From Cryobacterium sp. N22 (GTDB taxonomy: Bacteria; Actinomycetota; Actinomycetes; Actinomycetales; Microbacteriaceae), in the NCBI RefSeq assembly GCF_002929555.1, contig NZ_PJJP01000035.1, positions 1 to 64,000 of the forward strand: DNA of 64,000 nt, written 5' to 3'. Each line of letters opens with the position of its first letter. The stretch's first letter is position 1. Of the stretch, positions 48,188-57,684 are shown piece after piece. The notes beneath the pieces were generated by a model. It was not told where the DNA came from. It saw nothing but the letters and a program-made list of their open reading frames with translations, and ran no database searches. The position numbers were made by a program, and so were the translations under genes.

Positions 48188-48988
48188 ATGACTAGCTCAC
48201 TCATCACCAAGGCCGAACTCCTCAACGCCCTGCACGTGCCCGGCACGCCGCTGATCGTCACGAACGTGTGGGATGCGATCACCGCGAAGATCGTCTCCGA
48301 GACCCCGGGCGTGAAAGCCCTCGCCAGTGCGTCGCACTCGGTTTCCAACGTGCGCGGCCTGCCGGACGGCGAAGGCCTCACCGTTGATGAGGCCATCATC
48401 GCCGCGCGAATCATCACCGGCGCGACCGAGCTGCCGGTCTCGGTCGACTTCGAGAAGGGCTACGCCGCGGATGCCGCGGGCGTGGCCCGGAATGTGCGCC
48501 GCCTGATCGAGGAGGCCGGCGCGGCCGGAATCAACCTCGAAGACTCCGTGGGCGCCTCGAAGGCGCCGCAGTTCGACATCCCGACCGCGGCTGCCCGGGT
48601 GGCGGCGGCGCGGGAGGGCGCGGAGGCGGCCGGGGTGCCGCTGGTGATCAACGCCCGCGTCGACACCCTCGCGGGCGGCGGCGAGTGGGCCGAGACCGTT
48701 CAGCGCGCCAACGCCTATCTCGACGCCGGCGCCGACGTGATCTTCTTCCTCGGTCTCGGCGACGAAGACAAGGTGAAGCGCGCTCTCGACGAGGTGCACG
48801 GCCGGATCTCCGTGATCGGGCACCCCGGCGCCGTTCCCCTGACCCGCCTGGCCGAACTCGGCGTCTCCCGGGTCAGCTTCGGACCCGGCACCCTCGGCCT
48901 GGCCCTCGCCGCGTTGCAGCGCGCGGCCGCCCAGCTCACTGCGCTCGGCGACTACCCCGACGACCTGGGCTTCCCCTTCAAGCTCTAG
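48188..48988 (+). CDS. Isocitrate lyase/phosphoenolpyruvate mutase family protein
   Basis: 266 residues. PEPM/ICL barrel: LIVTNVWDAITAKIV, ALASASHSVSNVRGLPDGEGL, PVSVDFEKGYA, GINLEDSV, VINARVDTLAGGG, ADVIFFLGL and GPGTLGLALAAL. Proteins of this class (2,3-dimethylmalate lyase-like, oxaloacetate decarboxylase-like) cleave or form C-C or P-C bonds with Mg2+; the ICL KKCGH loop is absent. No phosphonate gene is nearby, so substrate is open. CAGACT 6 bases before ATG 48188 may be a -10 box. Confidence 0.82.
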   Translation: MTSSLITKAELLNALHVPGTPLIVTNVWDAITAKIVSETPGVKALASASHSVSNVRGLPDGEGLTVDEAIIAARIITGATELPVSVDFEKGYAADAAGVARNVRRLIEEAGAAGINLEDSVGASKAPQFDIPTAAARVAAAREGAEAAGVPLVINARVDTLAGGGEWAETVQRANAYLDAGADVIFFLGLGDEDKVKRALDEVHGRISVIGHPGAVPLTRLAELGVSRVSFGPGTLGLALAALQRAAAQLTALGDYPDDLGFPFKL

Positions 48989-49028
48989 TCCGGCCCTTTG
49001 CGAGGCGGGCTCGATTCGGTGCGCTCGA

Positions 49029-49034
49029 TACGGT
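49029..49034 (+). promoter_or_regulatory. -10-like hexamer for leaderless start at 49041
   Basis: TACGGT, 6 bases before the ATG; identical hexamer and spacing to the site at 47471. It is in the second of two near-identical 14-base units (49007-49020, 49021-49034). Confidence 0.5.
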
Positions 49035-49040
49035 GGGCTC

Positions 49041-49910
49041 ATGCCCACCTTCGCGTCGCACGATGAGACCACCCTGCACTACGACGTCGTGACCTCCGAG
49101 GCGGCGGGCGCGCCTGAGCGCCCGCCGCTGGTCGTGCTGGCCGGCGGGCCGGCCCGGCATCCGGAGTACCTGGGCGACCTGGCCGGGCTCACGCGGCTGC
49201 GCACCCTCGTGGTGCTGCACCAGCGTGGGGTGGGCGCGTCGTCGCCGTCGCCCACCGCTGCCGCCGCATCTTGGCCCGCCCTGGCCGACGACGTTGAGGC
49301 CCTCCGCCGGCACCTGGGTCTGGCCGAGATCGACCTGCTCGGCCACTCGGCCGGCACCCGCGTGGCGCTGGCCTATGCCGCCCGCCACCCGCAACAGCTG
49401 GCGAGCCTGTGTCTGCTCACCCCGCCCGCGCAATGGCTGGTGAACACCCCCGACGACAGCTCGGACATCATCACCGGGCACCGCGCCGAGCCCTGGTACG
49501 CCGACTACGTCGCGCACCGGATCGCGGCGACGGCGGCGAAGACCGCCTCCGACCTCAACCATCTGTTCCCCTACCTCGCCCCGATCGCCTGGGCGCGGTG
49601 GACGGCCCAGGCCCGGGAGCACGAGGCGACCGGCGCGTGGCATCCCGCGGCGCAGGACCTGTTCTTCGCCGGGGCCGACCCCGCCGGCATCGTGGCCGCT
49701 CTGGCGCAGGTGCACTGCCCGGTGCTGGTGGTGGCGGGCGCCGAGGACGGCCTGACCGGGCTCGCCCCGGTGCTGGCCGTCGCCGACCTGTTCGCGAACG
49801 GCCGCGCCGTGACCATCGCCGGCGCGGGACACTACCCGTGGGTGGAGCAGCCGCAGGCGTTCACCGCGGCGCTGGCCGGTTTCTACCGGCCCTCGGCGAA
49901 CGCGGCTTAG
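49041..49910 (+). CDS. Alpha/beta hydrolase (proline iminopeptidase-like)
   Basis: 289 residues. LVVLAGGPARHPEYLGDL (oxyanion HGGP-like, here AGGPARHP), DLLGHSAGTRVALAYAARHPQ nucleophile elbow, PVLVVAGAEDGLTG with the acid and AGAGHYPWVEQP with catalytic His. The GGP motif and 'HQRGVGAS' suggest the prolyl iminopeptidase/epoxide hydrolase group, but activity is not settled. TACGGT 6 bases before ATG suggests a leaderless mRNA; two tandem 14-base units (GGGCTCGATTCGGT, GCGCTCGATACGGT) form its promoter. Confidence 0.83.
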   Translation: MPTFASHDETTLHYDVVTSEAAGAPERPPLVVLAGGPARHPEYLGDLAGLTRLRTLVVLHQRGVGASSPSPTAAAASWPALADDVEALRRHLGLAEIDLLGHSAGTRVALAYAARHPQQLASLCLLTPPAQWLVNTPDDSSDIITGHRAEPWYADYVAHRIAATAAKTASDLNHLFPYLAPIAWARWTAQAREHEATGAWHPAAQDLFFAGADPAGIVAALAQVHCPVLVVAGAEDGLTGLAPVLAVADLFANGRAVTIAGAGHYPWVEQPQAFTAALAGFYRPSANAA

Positions 49911-49944
49911 ACCCTCTGGCGCCGGCCGCCGCGGGGCGCGGCCG

Positions 49945-50711
<767 letters not shown>

Positions 50712-50715
<4 letters not shown>

Positions 50716-51755
50716 GCCCTGCCCCTGCCCCTGCTTCGCAGCAGCAACAGCACGAACACCGGAACGCCCACGAGGGCGGTGCCCACGCCCACCGGCAGCG
50801 GGGTCGGGGCGAAGACGACGCGGGAGGCGGCATCCACCCACACCATGAAGACCGCGCCGAGCACGATCGTGGCGGGAATGACCCGGGAGTGGCGCTGGCC
50901 GAAGAGCAGGCGGGCGGCGTGCGGCAGAACCAGGCCGACGAAGCCGATCGCGCCGGCGATGCTCACCAGGGTGGCGGTCAACAGGGCCGTGACGACCAAC
51001 AGGATCAGCCGGGTACGCCCGACGTGGATGCCGAGCGACGCGGCGACGTCTTCACCGAACGCGAAGGCGTCGAGCGAGCGCGCCCAGACCAGGCAGACCA
51101 GGGCGCCGGCCGCGACCACGCCGACGCTGAGGGCCACGTCGTCCCAGCGCATGCCTTCGAGCGAGCCGAGGAGCCAGAACATCACCCCGCGGGTCTCGTC
51201 GGAGTCAGCGAAGGCGAACACGACCAGGGAGGTAAGCGCGGAGAACAGCTGGGTGCTCGCGACGCCGGCGAGGATGACCCCCGCGGTGCCGGCGGACGAG
51301 AACCGGGCCAGGAGCAGCACGAATCCGAACGCAGCCAGGGCGCCGATGAACGCGCCGCCGGAGAGCCCGATGGCGCCGCCGCCGATACCGAGGACCCCGA
51401 CGAGCACCGCCCCCGTCGACGCCCCGGAGGAGACACCGAGCACGAACGGGTCGGCGAGCGGATTACGCAGGAGCGACTGCAGGATCACCCCGCTCAGGCC
51501 GAGCCCGGCTCCGCACGCCGCGGCCACGAGGGCACGCGGCAGCCGTTCCTGCCAGACGATCGCGTCCTCCGCCACGCGCACCGGGATGTCGGCGAGCGCG
51601 AGATGGTTCAGCAGGATGTCGCGCACGTTGACGAGCGACACATCCGCCGGTCCGAGCGTGACGGCCACGCCCACCGACAGGGCGATCACGACGATGCCGA
51701 GCAGGCCAAGCCCCGCGGCGAGCACGGCGCGCGGCAGCCGGCGTCCGCGGGTCAC
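50712..51755 (-). CDS. FecCD-family iron-siderophore permease
   Basis: 347 residues from GTG 51755, the last start before the first helix; the frame is open to 52046 as a shadow. About ten helices; LPRALVAAACGAGLGLSGVILQSLLRNPLADPFVLGVSSGASTGAVL is the FecCD signature, and the C-terminal GAIGFVGLVLPHAARLLFGQRHSRVIPA is the cytoplasmic ATPase-contact region. Single permease gene suggests a homodimer. 23 bases after the binding-protein stop. Confidence 0.92.
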
Positions 51756-51778
51756 GACCGACGCGGCGGCAACGGTGC

Positions 51779-52831
51779 TCAGAGCTCGTCCCCGTGCTCG
51801 TCCCACCACGCGCGGATCTTTTCGAGGCCGTCGACGAAGCGGATGGACGGGTTCATCTCGGCGCCGTGCAGGGCGATGTAGCGCTGCTCCCGCACAACCT
51901 CGAGGTCTTTCGTCAGGGGGTCGCTCTCGAGGAATTGGATCTTCTCGTCGAGACGGTCGCCCGGGAAGCGGTCGCGCTGCAGGTCGCCCAGGACCAGGAC
52001 GTCTGGGTCGGCGTCGACGACTGTCTCCCAGCCCACGGCGGGCCAATCATCGGCGGTGTCGGCGAAGACGTTCGTCATGTTCGTCGTGCGGGCCAGCAGC
52101 GCCGCGGAGCCGAGTCCGCCGGCGATGTACGGCGTCTTCGTGTCGGCGAACCAGAACATGACGGTGCGGCCGTCGAAGTCCAGGCCGTCCGAGGCCGCGG
52201 CCGCCCGCTCTTCGAGTTCGCTGACGAGTGCCTCGCCCCGGTCCGACACGTCGAAGATCTCGGCGAGCTCGCGGATCTCCTGGTACAACGCGTCGATCTC
52301 GAGCTCCGTCGTGCGGGTTCCGCCACCGTTGACGCTCTCACCGTTGTCGCAGTCGGTGGGCGAGAGATACGAGCCGATGGCCGTCTCGGCGAACCGTTCG
52401 CGGCTGGCGACCCCGGCGCTGGCATAGTGGCGACCGAACGAGGCCGTGACGAAGTCGGGGTCGGTGCCCAGCAGCACCTCGTAGGTGGGCGCGTTGTCGG
52501 CCAGCCGCGGCACCGCCGAGTTCGCGTCGGCCAGCGACTCGAGCACCGGGTCGGTCCACGACGCGGTACCGACCATGCGCTCTTCCAGGCCGAGCGACAG
52601 CAGGATCTCCGTCGAGTTCTGGTCCAGCGAGACCACGCGCTGTGGGGCGGCCTCGAACGTCTGCTCGGAACCGCAGTTCGAGACGACGAGGGGATACTCC
52701 GTCTTCCCGTCGCTGGCGACGGCGAGAGCCGCCGGTGAGTCGATCGCCTCGGAGGCGCCGCAGCCCGACAGCGTGGCGAGTGCGACGGCCGTGAGCAGGC
52801 CCACGAGGGCGTGCGTCCGTTTCGTAGTGAT
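51779..52831 (-). CDS. Iron-siderophore ABC transporter substrate-binding lipoprotein, possible ATC start
   Basis: About 350 residues. Lipobox LATLSGC; binding-protein fold with APQRVVSLDQNSTEILLSLGLEERMVG, AVPRLADNAPTYEVLLGTDPDFV and DADPDVLVLGDLQRD. Start: GTG 52804 would leave a signal peptide without positive n-region (MGLLTAVAL). The nine codons before it (I-T-T-K-R-T-H-A-L) add a Lys-Arg n-region, and AGGAG sits 5 bases upstream of an ATC at 52829-52831, with no ATG, GTG or TTG between an in-frame TGA and there. I therefore extend to the ATC. First gene of the importer operon; an iron box lies at 52890-52908. Confidence 0.88.
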   Translation of the reverse strand: MTTKRTHALVGLLTAVALATLSGCGASEAIDSPAALAVASDGKTEYPLVVSNCGSEQTFEAAPQRVVSLDQNSTEILLSLGLEERMVGTASWTDPVLESLADANSAVPRLADNAPTYEVLLGTDPDFVTASFGRHYASAGVASRERFAETAIGSYLSPTDCDNGESVNGGGTRTTELEIDALYQEIRELAEIFDVSDRGEALVSELEERAAAASDGLDFDGRTVMFWFADTKTPYIAGGLGSAALLARTTNMTNVFADTADDWPAVGWETVVDADPDVLVLGDLQRDRFPGDRLDEKIQFLESDPLTKDLEVVREQRYIALHGAEMNPSIRFVDGLEKIRAWWDEHGDEL

Positions 52832-52889
52832 GGGAACTCCTGAAGGTGCGAAGCGGAAAAGGACGGTTCCTCACGAATGAAGGCCGCAG

Positions 52890-52908
52890 TAAGTATAGCC
52901 TTACCTAA
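52890..52908 (-). promoter_or_regulatory. DtxR/IdeR-type iron box
   Basis: TTAGGTAAGGCTATACTTA on the minus strand matches TTAGGTTAGGCTAACCTAA at 15 of 19 positions. It lies 59 bases upstream of the proposed start of the binding protein, so iron-dependent repression is expected. Confidence 0.85.
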
Positions 52909-53014
52909 ATTCAGGCCAGCGCGGTGGGGTGTTCCCTGACCCGCCCCGCGGTGACAGGATGCTCCTGTCCGAGTCCGCCGTTCCGGCCACCGTTCCGGCT
53001 ACCGAAGGCTGCAC

Positions 53015-54100
53015 ATGGTGACGTTTGGCATCGAGGAAGAGTACTTCCTCGTCAACCCCCGCACCCTGCGGCCGGTCAGCCTGGCCGACACCATCCTGGG
53101 CGACCTGCCGCCCCGGGCTCGCGCGCCCGGACTCGTCACCCACGAGTTCCTCGCCTCACAGCTGGAACGGGCCTCGGCGGTGTTCACCGAGTTGGCCGTG
53201 GCCGAGGCCGACCTGGCCGGCTTCCGGGGCGAGCTGGCGGCGGTGGCCCGCGAGCGCGGCGCCCTGGCGGTCGGCACCGGCACGCCCTTCGACGCCCCGG
53301 CGGCACCGACCCTCACGGACGCAGCCCGGTATCACCGGATCGGCTCCGGAGTGCGCGGGGTCGTGCGGGACCATCAGATCTGCGCCACCCACGTGCACGT
53401 GGGCGTGCCCGACCGGGAGGCCGGGGTGCAGGCCCTGAATCACCTGCGGGTGTGGCTGCCCACGTTGTTGGCGCTGACCGGTAATTCACCGTTCTGGCGC
53501 GGCCGGGACATCGGCTTCGACTCCTGGCGGGCGGTGATCATGCGCCGGTGGGCGACCACCGGTTGCCCGCCGGCGTTCGCCGACGCTGACGACTACGACC
53601 GGCGCATCCGCCGTCTGGTCGGCGTGGGAGCCACGGTCGATACCGCCACCGTGGCCTGGTACGCGCGGCTGTCCGAGAGCTATCCCACGCTCGAGGTGCG
53701 GGTGGCCGACGCCCAGCTCGACCTGGCGCCCACGATTCTGCTGGCCGCGGTGACCCGCGCCCTGGTCGTGACCGGCGTGGCGGCGGGCGAGCGCGGTGCG
53801 CCGCCGCCGGCGGTGGAACCCGAACTGCTCGATGCCGCGCTGTGGCACGCCTCCCGCGACGGCATCCGCGGCCGGCTCCTCGATCCCACCACCCGGGAGC
53901 TGGCACCGGCGCGGGCGGTCACCGACAGCCTGCTGCGCTGGGTCGGGGACGCGTTGGAGAGCACCGGGGACCAATCTCGGGTGGCCGAGCTGATGGAGCA
54001 GGTGCGGCGCACGGGAACGGGCGCCCAGCGGCAACGGCGGGCGTTCCGCACGGGCGGGCTCGCCGGCTGGCGCACGCTCGTCGAGTCGTCGTTCAGCTGA
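53015..54100 (+). CDS. Glutamate-cysteine ligase 2 (YbdK-type carboxylate-amine ligase)
   Basis: 361 residues. GCS2 signature: VTFGIEEEYFLVNPRTLRPV (catalytic EEE), HEFLASQLE, GTGTPFDAP, YHRIGSG, ICATHVHVGVPDREAGVQAL and LEVRVADAQLD. YbdK proteins join glutamate and cysteine weakly; in actinobacteria, homologues include EgtA of ergothioneine synthesis, but no egtB/C/D is adjacent. Biological product is therefore open. GAAGG lies 8-9 bases before ATG 53015. Confidence 0.87.
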   Translation: MVTFGIEEEYFLVNPRTLRPVSLADTILGDLPPRARAPGLVTHEFLASQLERASAVFTELAVAEADLAGFRGELAAVARERGALAVGTGTPFDAPAAPTLTDAARYHRIGSGVRGVVRDHQICATHVHVGVPDREAGVQALNHLRVWLPTLLALTGNSPFWRGRDIGFDSWRAVIMRRWATTGCPPAFADADDYDRRIRRLVGVGATVDTATVAWYARLSESYPTLEVRVADAQLDLAPTILLAAVTRALVVTGVAAGERGAPPPAVEPELLDAALWHASRDGIRGRLLDPTTRELAPARAVTDSLLRWVGDALESTGDQSRVAELMEQVRRTGTGAQRQRRAFRTGGLAGWRTLVESSFS

Positions 54101-54119
54101 ACGGCGGGAGGGTCCGGAC

Positions 54120-54614
54120 TCAGTCGCCGGGGCGAATCACTTCGCCCACGAATCCGGCCGATCGGATACGCAGCATCGCGATCCGGTCGTCGCGAGCGGC
54201 GGCCACGTCATAGCCGATGTAGGCCATCGACGGCAGCTTCCGCACGTTGACCGAGCACTGGAACGCCTCACCGATCAGGATGCCGACGGTGTCACCGTTG
54301 CGGCCGGCCGCCCCCGCCCGTTGGGCGCTGTACAGCACCACCTCGTTGGGCAGCTTCACATCACGGCACCACGAGCATTGGGCGCGGCGGCGTGGGGAGG
54401 CATCCGCCTGCCGGAGGACGATTCCGACAGGTTGGCCGTCGACGGGCACCACGACATAGGAGCGGCGCTTCATCTTGGGGTCGATCCAGCCCAGATAGTC
54501 CAGCCGCGCCCAGTCGAGCTCGTCGAAGCCGGGCGGCAGGGTGATGTCGGACACGACCTTGCGGGAGGCGTTCACGAAGGTGGTCCTGATGGTGGTGCTG
54601 CGCAGGGGGAACAA
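54120..54614 (-). CDS. FBP (EF-G-binding/treble-clef) domain protein
   Basis: 164 residues from TTG 54614. TIRTTFVNASRKVVSDITLPPGF start, then DYLGWIDPKMKRRSYVVVPVDGQPVGIVLRQADA, a CSWCRDVK zinc-knuckle and FQCSVNVRKLPSM. The order and the C-x-x-C match the FBP C-terminal treble-clef proteins related to FusB-type EF-G binders, except that only three cysteines are visible, so zinc binding is uncertain. Function in Actinobacteria is not known; translation-related role is an inference from FusB. Confidence 0.7.
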   Translation of the reverse strand: MFPLRSTTIRTTFVNASRKVVSDITLPPGFDELDWARLDYLGWIDPKMKRRSYVVVPVDGQPVGIVLRQADASPRRRAQCSWCRDVKLPNEVVLYSAQRAGAAGRNGDTVGILIGEAFQCSVNVRKLPSMAYIGYDVAAARDDRIAMLRIRSAGFVGEVIRPGD

Positions 54615-54623
54615 ACTTTAGTC

Positions 54624-55220
54624 TCAATCGGTCGGGCGGTCGGGGTGCGGGTCGGCCGTTGGCCAGGCGCGCAGGGAGCTGTCGATGGCGTCGAGCACCC
54701 GGGTCCAGCTCGCGGCGGCGGGGGGATCCGAGTGGTCGAAGCCGCCGCCGGACTCAAGCGCGACGAAGCCGTTGATGGCGCTGCCGAGCAGCCGCACACC
54801 GTGCACCTCGTCGTCGGGGCTCAGGCCATAGCCGCTCACGATGGCCCGAGCCGACCGGGCGATGACGCCGCCGGCGCTGCCGGCGGCGGCCTCCGGCGAG
54901 ACGCGGCGCTGCGCGGCCTGCCAGCGGCCGGGATGGGCGATGGCGTAGGCGCGGTGGGCATCCGCGAACGCGAACAGGGCGCTGCGGCCGGCTTTGCCGG
55001 GCAGGGTTTCGGCCAGCGCGTCGGCGAGTTCCTGCAACGCGAACGCCGCGACGAGGTCGAGCAGGCCGTCGAGCCCCGCGACGTGCGAGTAGATGCTCGC
55101 CGGGCGCACGTCGAAGCGGCGGGCGAGGGCGGAGAGCGTCACGGCCGGCAGGCCATTCTCGTCGGCCAGTTCGGCGGCGGCCTGCACCAGTCGGGCCTCG
55201 GTCAATCCGGCACGCTTCAT
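54624..55220 (-). CDS. TetR/AcrR family transcriptional regulator
   Basis: 198 residues. HTH at about 8-55: RLVQAAAELADENGLPAVTLSALARRFDVRPASIYSHVAG; C-terminal WHG-type ligand domain (FADAHRAYAIAHPGRW, LLGSAINGFVALES). Start ATG 55220, with AGGAAATCTG upstream. A 16-base palindrome at 55238-55253 lies 18 bases before the gene and is likely its operator. Neighbouring target is not evident: FBP gene downstream, HEAT protein gene upstream. Confidence 0.87.
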   Translation of the reverse strand: MKRAGLTEARLVQAAAELADENGLPAVTLSALARRFDVRPASIYSHVAGLDGLLDLVAAFALQELADALAETLPGKAGRSALFAFADAHRAYAIAHPGRWQAAQRRVSPEAAAGSAGGVIARSARAIVSGYGLSPDDEVHGVRLLGSAINGFVALESGGGFDHSDPPAAASWTRVLDAIDSSLRAWPTADPHPDRPTD

Positions 55221-55237
55221 CAGATTTCCTATGTCTC

Positions 55238-55253
55238 GTAGTTTACAAACTAC
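55238..55253. promoter_or_regulatory. Putative TetR operator
   Basis: GTAGTTTACAAACTAC, seven-base arms with an AC centre, perfect. It lies directly upstream of the TetR gene and 28 bases past the stop of the HEAT protein gene. Confidence 0.7.
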
Positions 55254-55280
55254 AGCCTATAGGCACAAAGCGTGTCCGGG

Positions 55281-56387
55281 TCAGTCCTCGGGCAGCAGCC
55301 TGAACTCGGCACGGCCCCAGGCCACCCCGTTCACCTGCACCTCGAGGGCGTGCACCCCCGGGTGGTAGCGCCGGGTGGTGATGGCCCGAAATGAATGCGA
55401 CCGGGCCAGCCGCACGGTCTCGCCGGCGGCCAGGGTCACGGTGGTGAGCTTGAAGGTCTTGCCGGTGAGGCTGCCATTGGCCTTCTGGTGGTGCATCACG
55501 TAGTCCACGGCGAGCCGGGCCGGTACGTCGCCGGCGTTGCGGATGTTCACGGTGAAGCCGATCGTGCCACCGAAGGCCACGGCCTCCGCGTCGAGCACCG
55601 GGCCGACCACGTGAACCTCGGCGGGGTGGAAGCCCAGCTGCGCGAGAGCCTGCTGGTGGTCCTTCTTCACCAGGGTGCGGAGCGCGTGCCGCACCAGCGC
55701 GGCGGTGTTCGCATCGGGCGCGGCCAGCCAGGCGGTGGCGGTGGCGACAACCAGCTCGGGCTGCTGCCGGCTGAGGTCGTTGAGGTGGTTGGCCACCGAG
55801 CGGCGCACGACCTCGTCGTCGTCGCGGTAGAGGGCGTGCAGCACCGGCAGGGTCACCGTGGGGTCGGCCAGGATGCCCGGCACCCGGATGGCCCAGGGCA
55901 GGAACGGCCGGGTGCCCTCGGAGGCCAGCCGGCGCACCGCCGGGTCGGTCGAGCCGGTCCAGCCGAGCACGATCGGCATCGCCCGCGCGAGGTCGTGGTT
56001 GAGCAGCGGCCGGATGGCGAACTCCGAGGTGAGCCGCGGGGTGAGCTCGGCGAGCATCCGCATGCCGTCGTCGAACGCGGCGGCGGTGCCGGCGTCGATG
56101 GACTTGGCGGCGATTGCGCTGGTGACCGGCCAGATCAGCCAGCCGCTGAAGGGCAGGGTGCCCTGCGCGGCGGCGCGGATGGTGCCGGCGAACGTGTCGT
56201 AGTCGCCGGGCAGGTCGGTCAGCAGCGCGTCGCGCAACAAGTCGCTGCGCTCCCGCAGCGACAGCGGGCCGAAAGCGTCGGCGGCGGTGTGCAGCGCGGT
56301 GAGCTCGGCGTGCGGCACGGCGGCCTGGATCGCCGCGGCGAGCGCGCGAGCGGTGGGCACTCCGATGAGTTCGTCGGCAAAGGGCAT
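55281..56387 (-). CDS. DNA alkylation repair-like HEAT-repeat protein (AlkC-like)
   Basis: 368 residues from ATG 56387 with AGGAG 4-8 bases upstream; open frame to 56840 is a shadow. Start MPFADELIGVPTARALAAAIQAA; HEAT-like helices with AMPIVLGWTGSTDPAVRRLASEGTRPFLPWA and HALYRDDDEVVRRSVANHLNDLSRQQPELVV, then a C-terminal beta domain (HVVGPVLDAEAVAFGGTIGFTVNIRNAG, GVHALEVQVNGVAWGRAEFRL). This matches the AlkC arrangement of a HEAT glycosylase with an immunoglobulin-like tail. It would remove alkylated purines. Confidence 0.8.
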   Translation of the reverse strand: MPFADELIGVPTARALAAAIQAAVPHAELTALHTAADAFGPLSLRERSDLLRDALLTDLPGDYDTFAGTIRAAAQGTLPFSGWLIWPVTSAIAAKSIDAGTAAAFDDGMRMLAELTPRLTSEFAIRPLLNHDLARAMPIVLGWTGSTDPAVRRLASEGTRPFLPWAIRVPGILADPTVTLPVLHALYRDDDEVVRRSVANHLNDLSRQQPELVVATATAWLAAPDANTAALVRHALRTLVKKDHQQALAQLGFHPAEVHVVGPVLDAEAVAFGGTIGFTVNIRNAGDVPARLAVDYVMHHQKANGSLTGKTFKLTTVTLAAGETVRLARSHSFRAITTRRYHPGVHALEVQVNGVAWGRAEFRLLPED

Positions 56388-56555
56388 GGGGCTCCTGGCG
56401 GTGGGCGGCACGGTGGGGATTCCAGCGTGGCACACGGCTGACCGGTACTGGCAGAACCTGTTGCCGATCCACGACCGTGGGTAGCGTCGAGGGCAGGGAC
56501 TGCGCCACCGCCCGCCACCCGCCCACCCTCCCCTCAACCCGAATGGAGCCCCCAG

Positions 56556-56942
56556 ATGAGCGACTGGACCGCTGACGAGCTGACCCGCATCGGCCAGGCC
56601 GAGGAACTGAAGGTCGCCTCCACCCGCGCCGACGGCACCCTGCGCCCCTACGTCACCATCTGGGTGGTGCGCGCCGGCGATGACATCTACATCCGCTCCG
56701 CCTACGGCTCGAAAAACCCGTGGTTCGTGCGGGCCACGAAGAGCGGCACCGGCCGCATCCGCGCCGGCGGGGTGGAGAAGGACGTCGCGTTCACCGACGC
56801 CCCAGCGGATGCGCACGGCGCGATCGACGCGGCGTACCACGCCAAGTACGACCGCTACGGGGCCGCGATCGTGGGGTCGGTGACCGGGTCCGACGTCGAG
56901 GCGACGACGTTCAAGCTGGTGCCCCGCGCCGACGGCGAGTAG
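56556..56942 (+). CDS. DUF2255 family protein
   Basis: 128 residues: WTADELTRIGQAEELKVASTRADGTLRPYVTIWVVRAGDDIYIRSAYGSKNPWFVRATKSGTGRIRAGGVEKDVAF, typical of DUF2255 (flavin/F420-split-barrel-like nitroreductase-related). No cofactor has been assigned. Divergent from the HEAT protein gene; GGAGCC precedes the ATG. Confidence 0.8.
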   Translation: MSDWTADELTRIGQAEELKVASTRADGTLRPYVTIWVVRAGDDIYIRSAYGSKNPWFVRATKSGTGRIRAGGVEKDVAFTDAPADAHGAIDAAYHAKYDRYGAAIVGSVTGSDVEATTFKLVPRADGE

Positions 56943-56943
56943 C

Positions 56944-56959
56944 CAAGCCTGCAGGCTTG
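56944..56959. promoter_or_regulatory. Perfect 16-bp palindrome between two same-strand genes
   Basis: CAAGCCTGCAGGCTTG, no spacer. It starts two bases after the DUF2255 stop and ends 7 bases before the -10-like TAGCGT of the next gene, so it could be an operator. A hairpin without loop is less likely to be a terminator. Confidence 0.5.
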
Positions 56960-56966
56960 CATCCAG

Positions 56967-56972
56967 TAGCGT
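56967..56972 (+). promoter_or_regulatory. -10-like hexamer for leaderless start at 56980
   Basis: TAGCGT, 7 bases before GTG 56980. Confidence 0.5.
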
Positions 56973-56979
56973 CGCAGAG

Positions 56980-57684
56980 GTGACCCCGTCCCCCGACCTG
57001 CCGACCTATGACGTGCCCGCGGGCTGGCTGCCCAGCTCGGCGTCCCGCCAGCCGCTCCGCCTCGTGAACGCCGTCGCGTTCTCCGCGGCGTCGACCCCGC
57101 CGCCGGACCAGTGGACGCACTTTGCCAAGCTCCGGCCGGTTCCGTGGAAGATGGTGGCCGGTTTCGCCGCCATCGCCCTGTTCTGCGTCTGGGGAATCTT
57201 CGGCACCCTCACGCAGTATGCCGACCAGCTTGTCTACGCCCTGTTCTTTGTGGTGCTGATGGGTGTCGGGGCGCTGTTCTTCGGCTGGGCCGCCATCAAG
57301 TCCATCACCTCGTACCGCACCCGCACCGGCTGGCCCCACCTGCACGGCCTGGGCCTCGGAACCTCCGGCATCGCGTATCGCCTCACCGGCGGCGACTCCG
57401 ACATTCCGTGGGAAGCGGTGACATCGATCAGGGCCATGCTCACTAACGAGCTCAATCTGGCCAAGGCCGGCATCCCCGTTCTGCGGGTGCAGTACGCCGG
57501 GTCGAAGGTCGACCTGAACACCCAGATCCTGGGAGCCAACCCTGTGGTGCTCTACTGGGCGCTCCTCTACTACTGGACCAACCCCGCGAGCCGCGGCGAG
57601 CTCGGCACGACCGTGGCGCAGAAGCGCATGGATGGCTGGCTCGCGCAGGTCACCGGCGCTGGTCCCGCGCGCCCGGTCAGTTAA
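56980..57684 (+). CDS. Membrane protein of unknown function with PH-like domain
   Basis: 234 residues from GTG 56980. After about 55 residues come two membrane helices (MVAGFAAIALFCVWGIFG, LVYALFFVVLMGVGALFFGWAA), then a soluble part resembling a bacterial PH-like domain (GLGTSGIAYRLTGGDSDIPWEAVTSIRA, VLRVQYAGSKVDLN). Its stop TAA lies in the 8-base overlap with the convergent EamA gene and starts the hairpin at 57683. Function unknown. Confidence 0.65.
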   Translation: MTPSPDLPTYDVPAGWLPSSASRQPLRLVNAVAFSAASTPPPDQWTHFAKLRPVPWKMVAGFAAIALFCVWGIFGTLTQYADQLVYALFFVVLMGVGALFFGWAAIKSITSYRTRTGWPHLHGLGLGTSGIAYRLTGGDSDIPWEAVTSIRAMLTNELNLAKAGIPVLRVQYAGSKVDLNTQILGANPVVLYWALLYYWTNPASRGELGTTVAQKRMDGWLAQVTGAGPARPVS

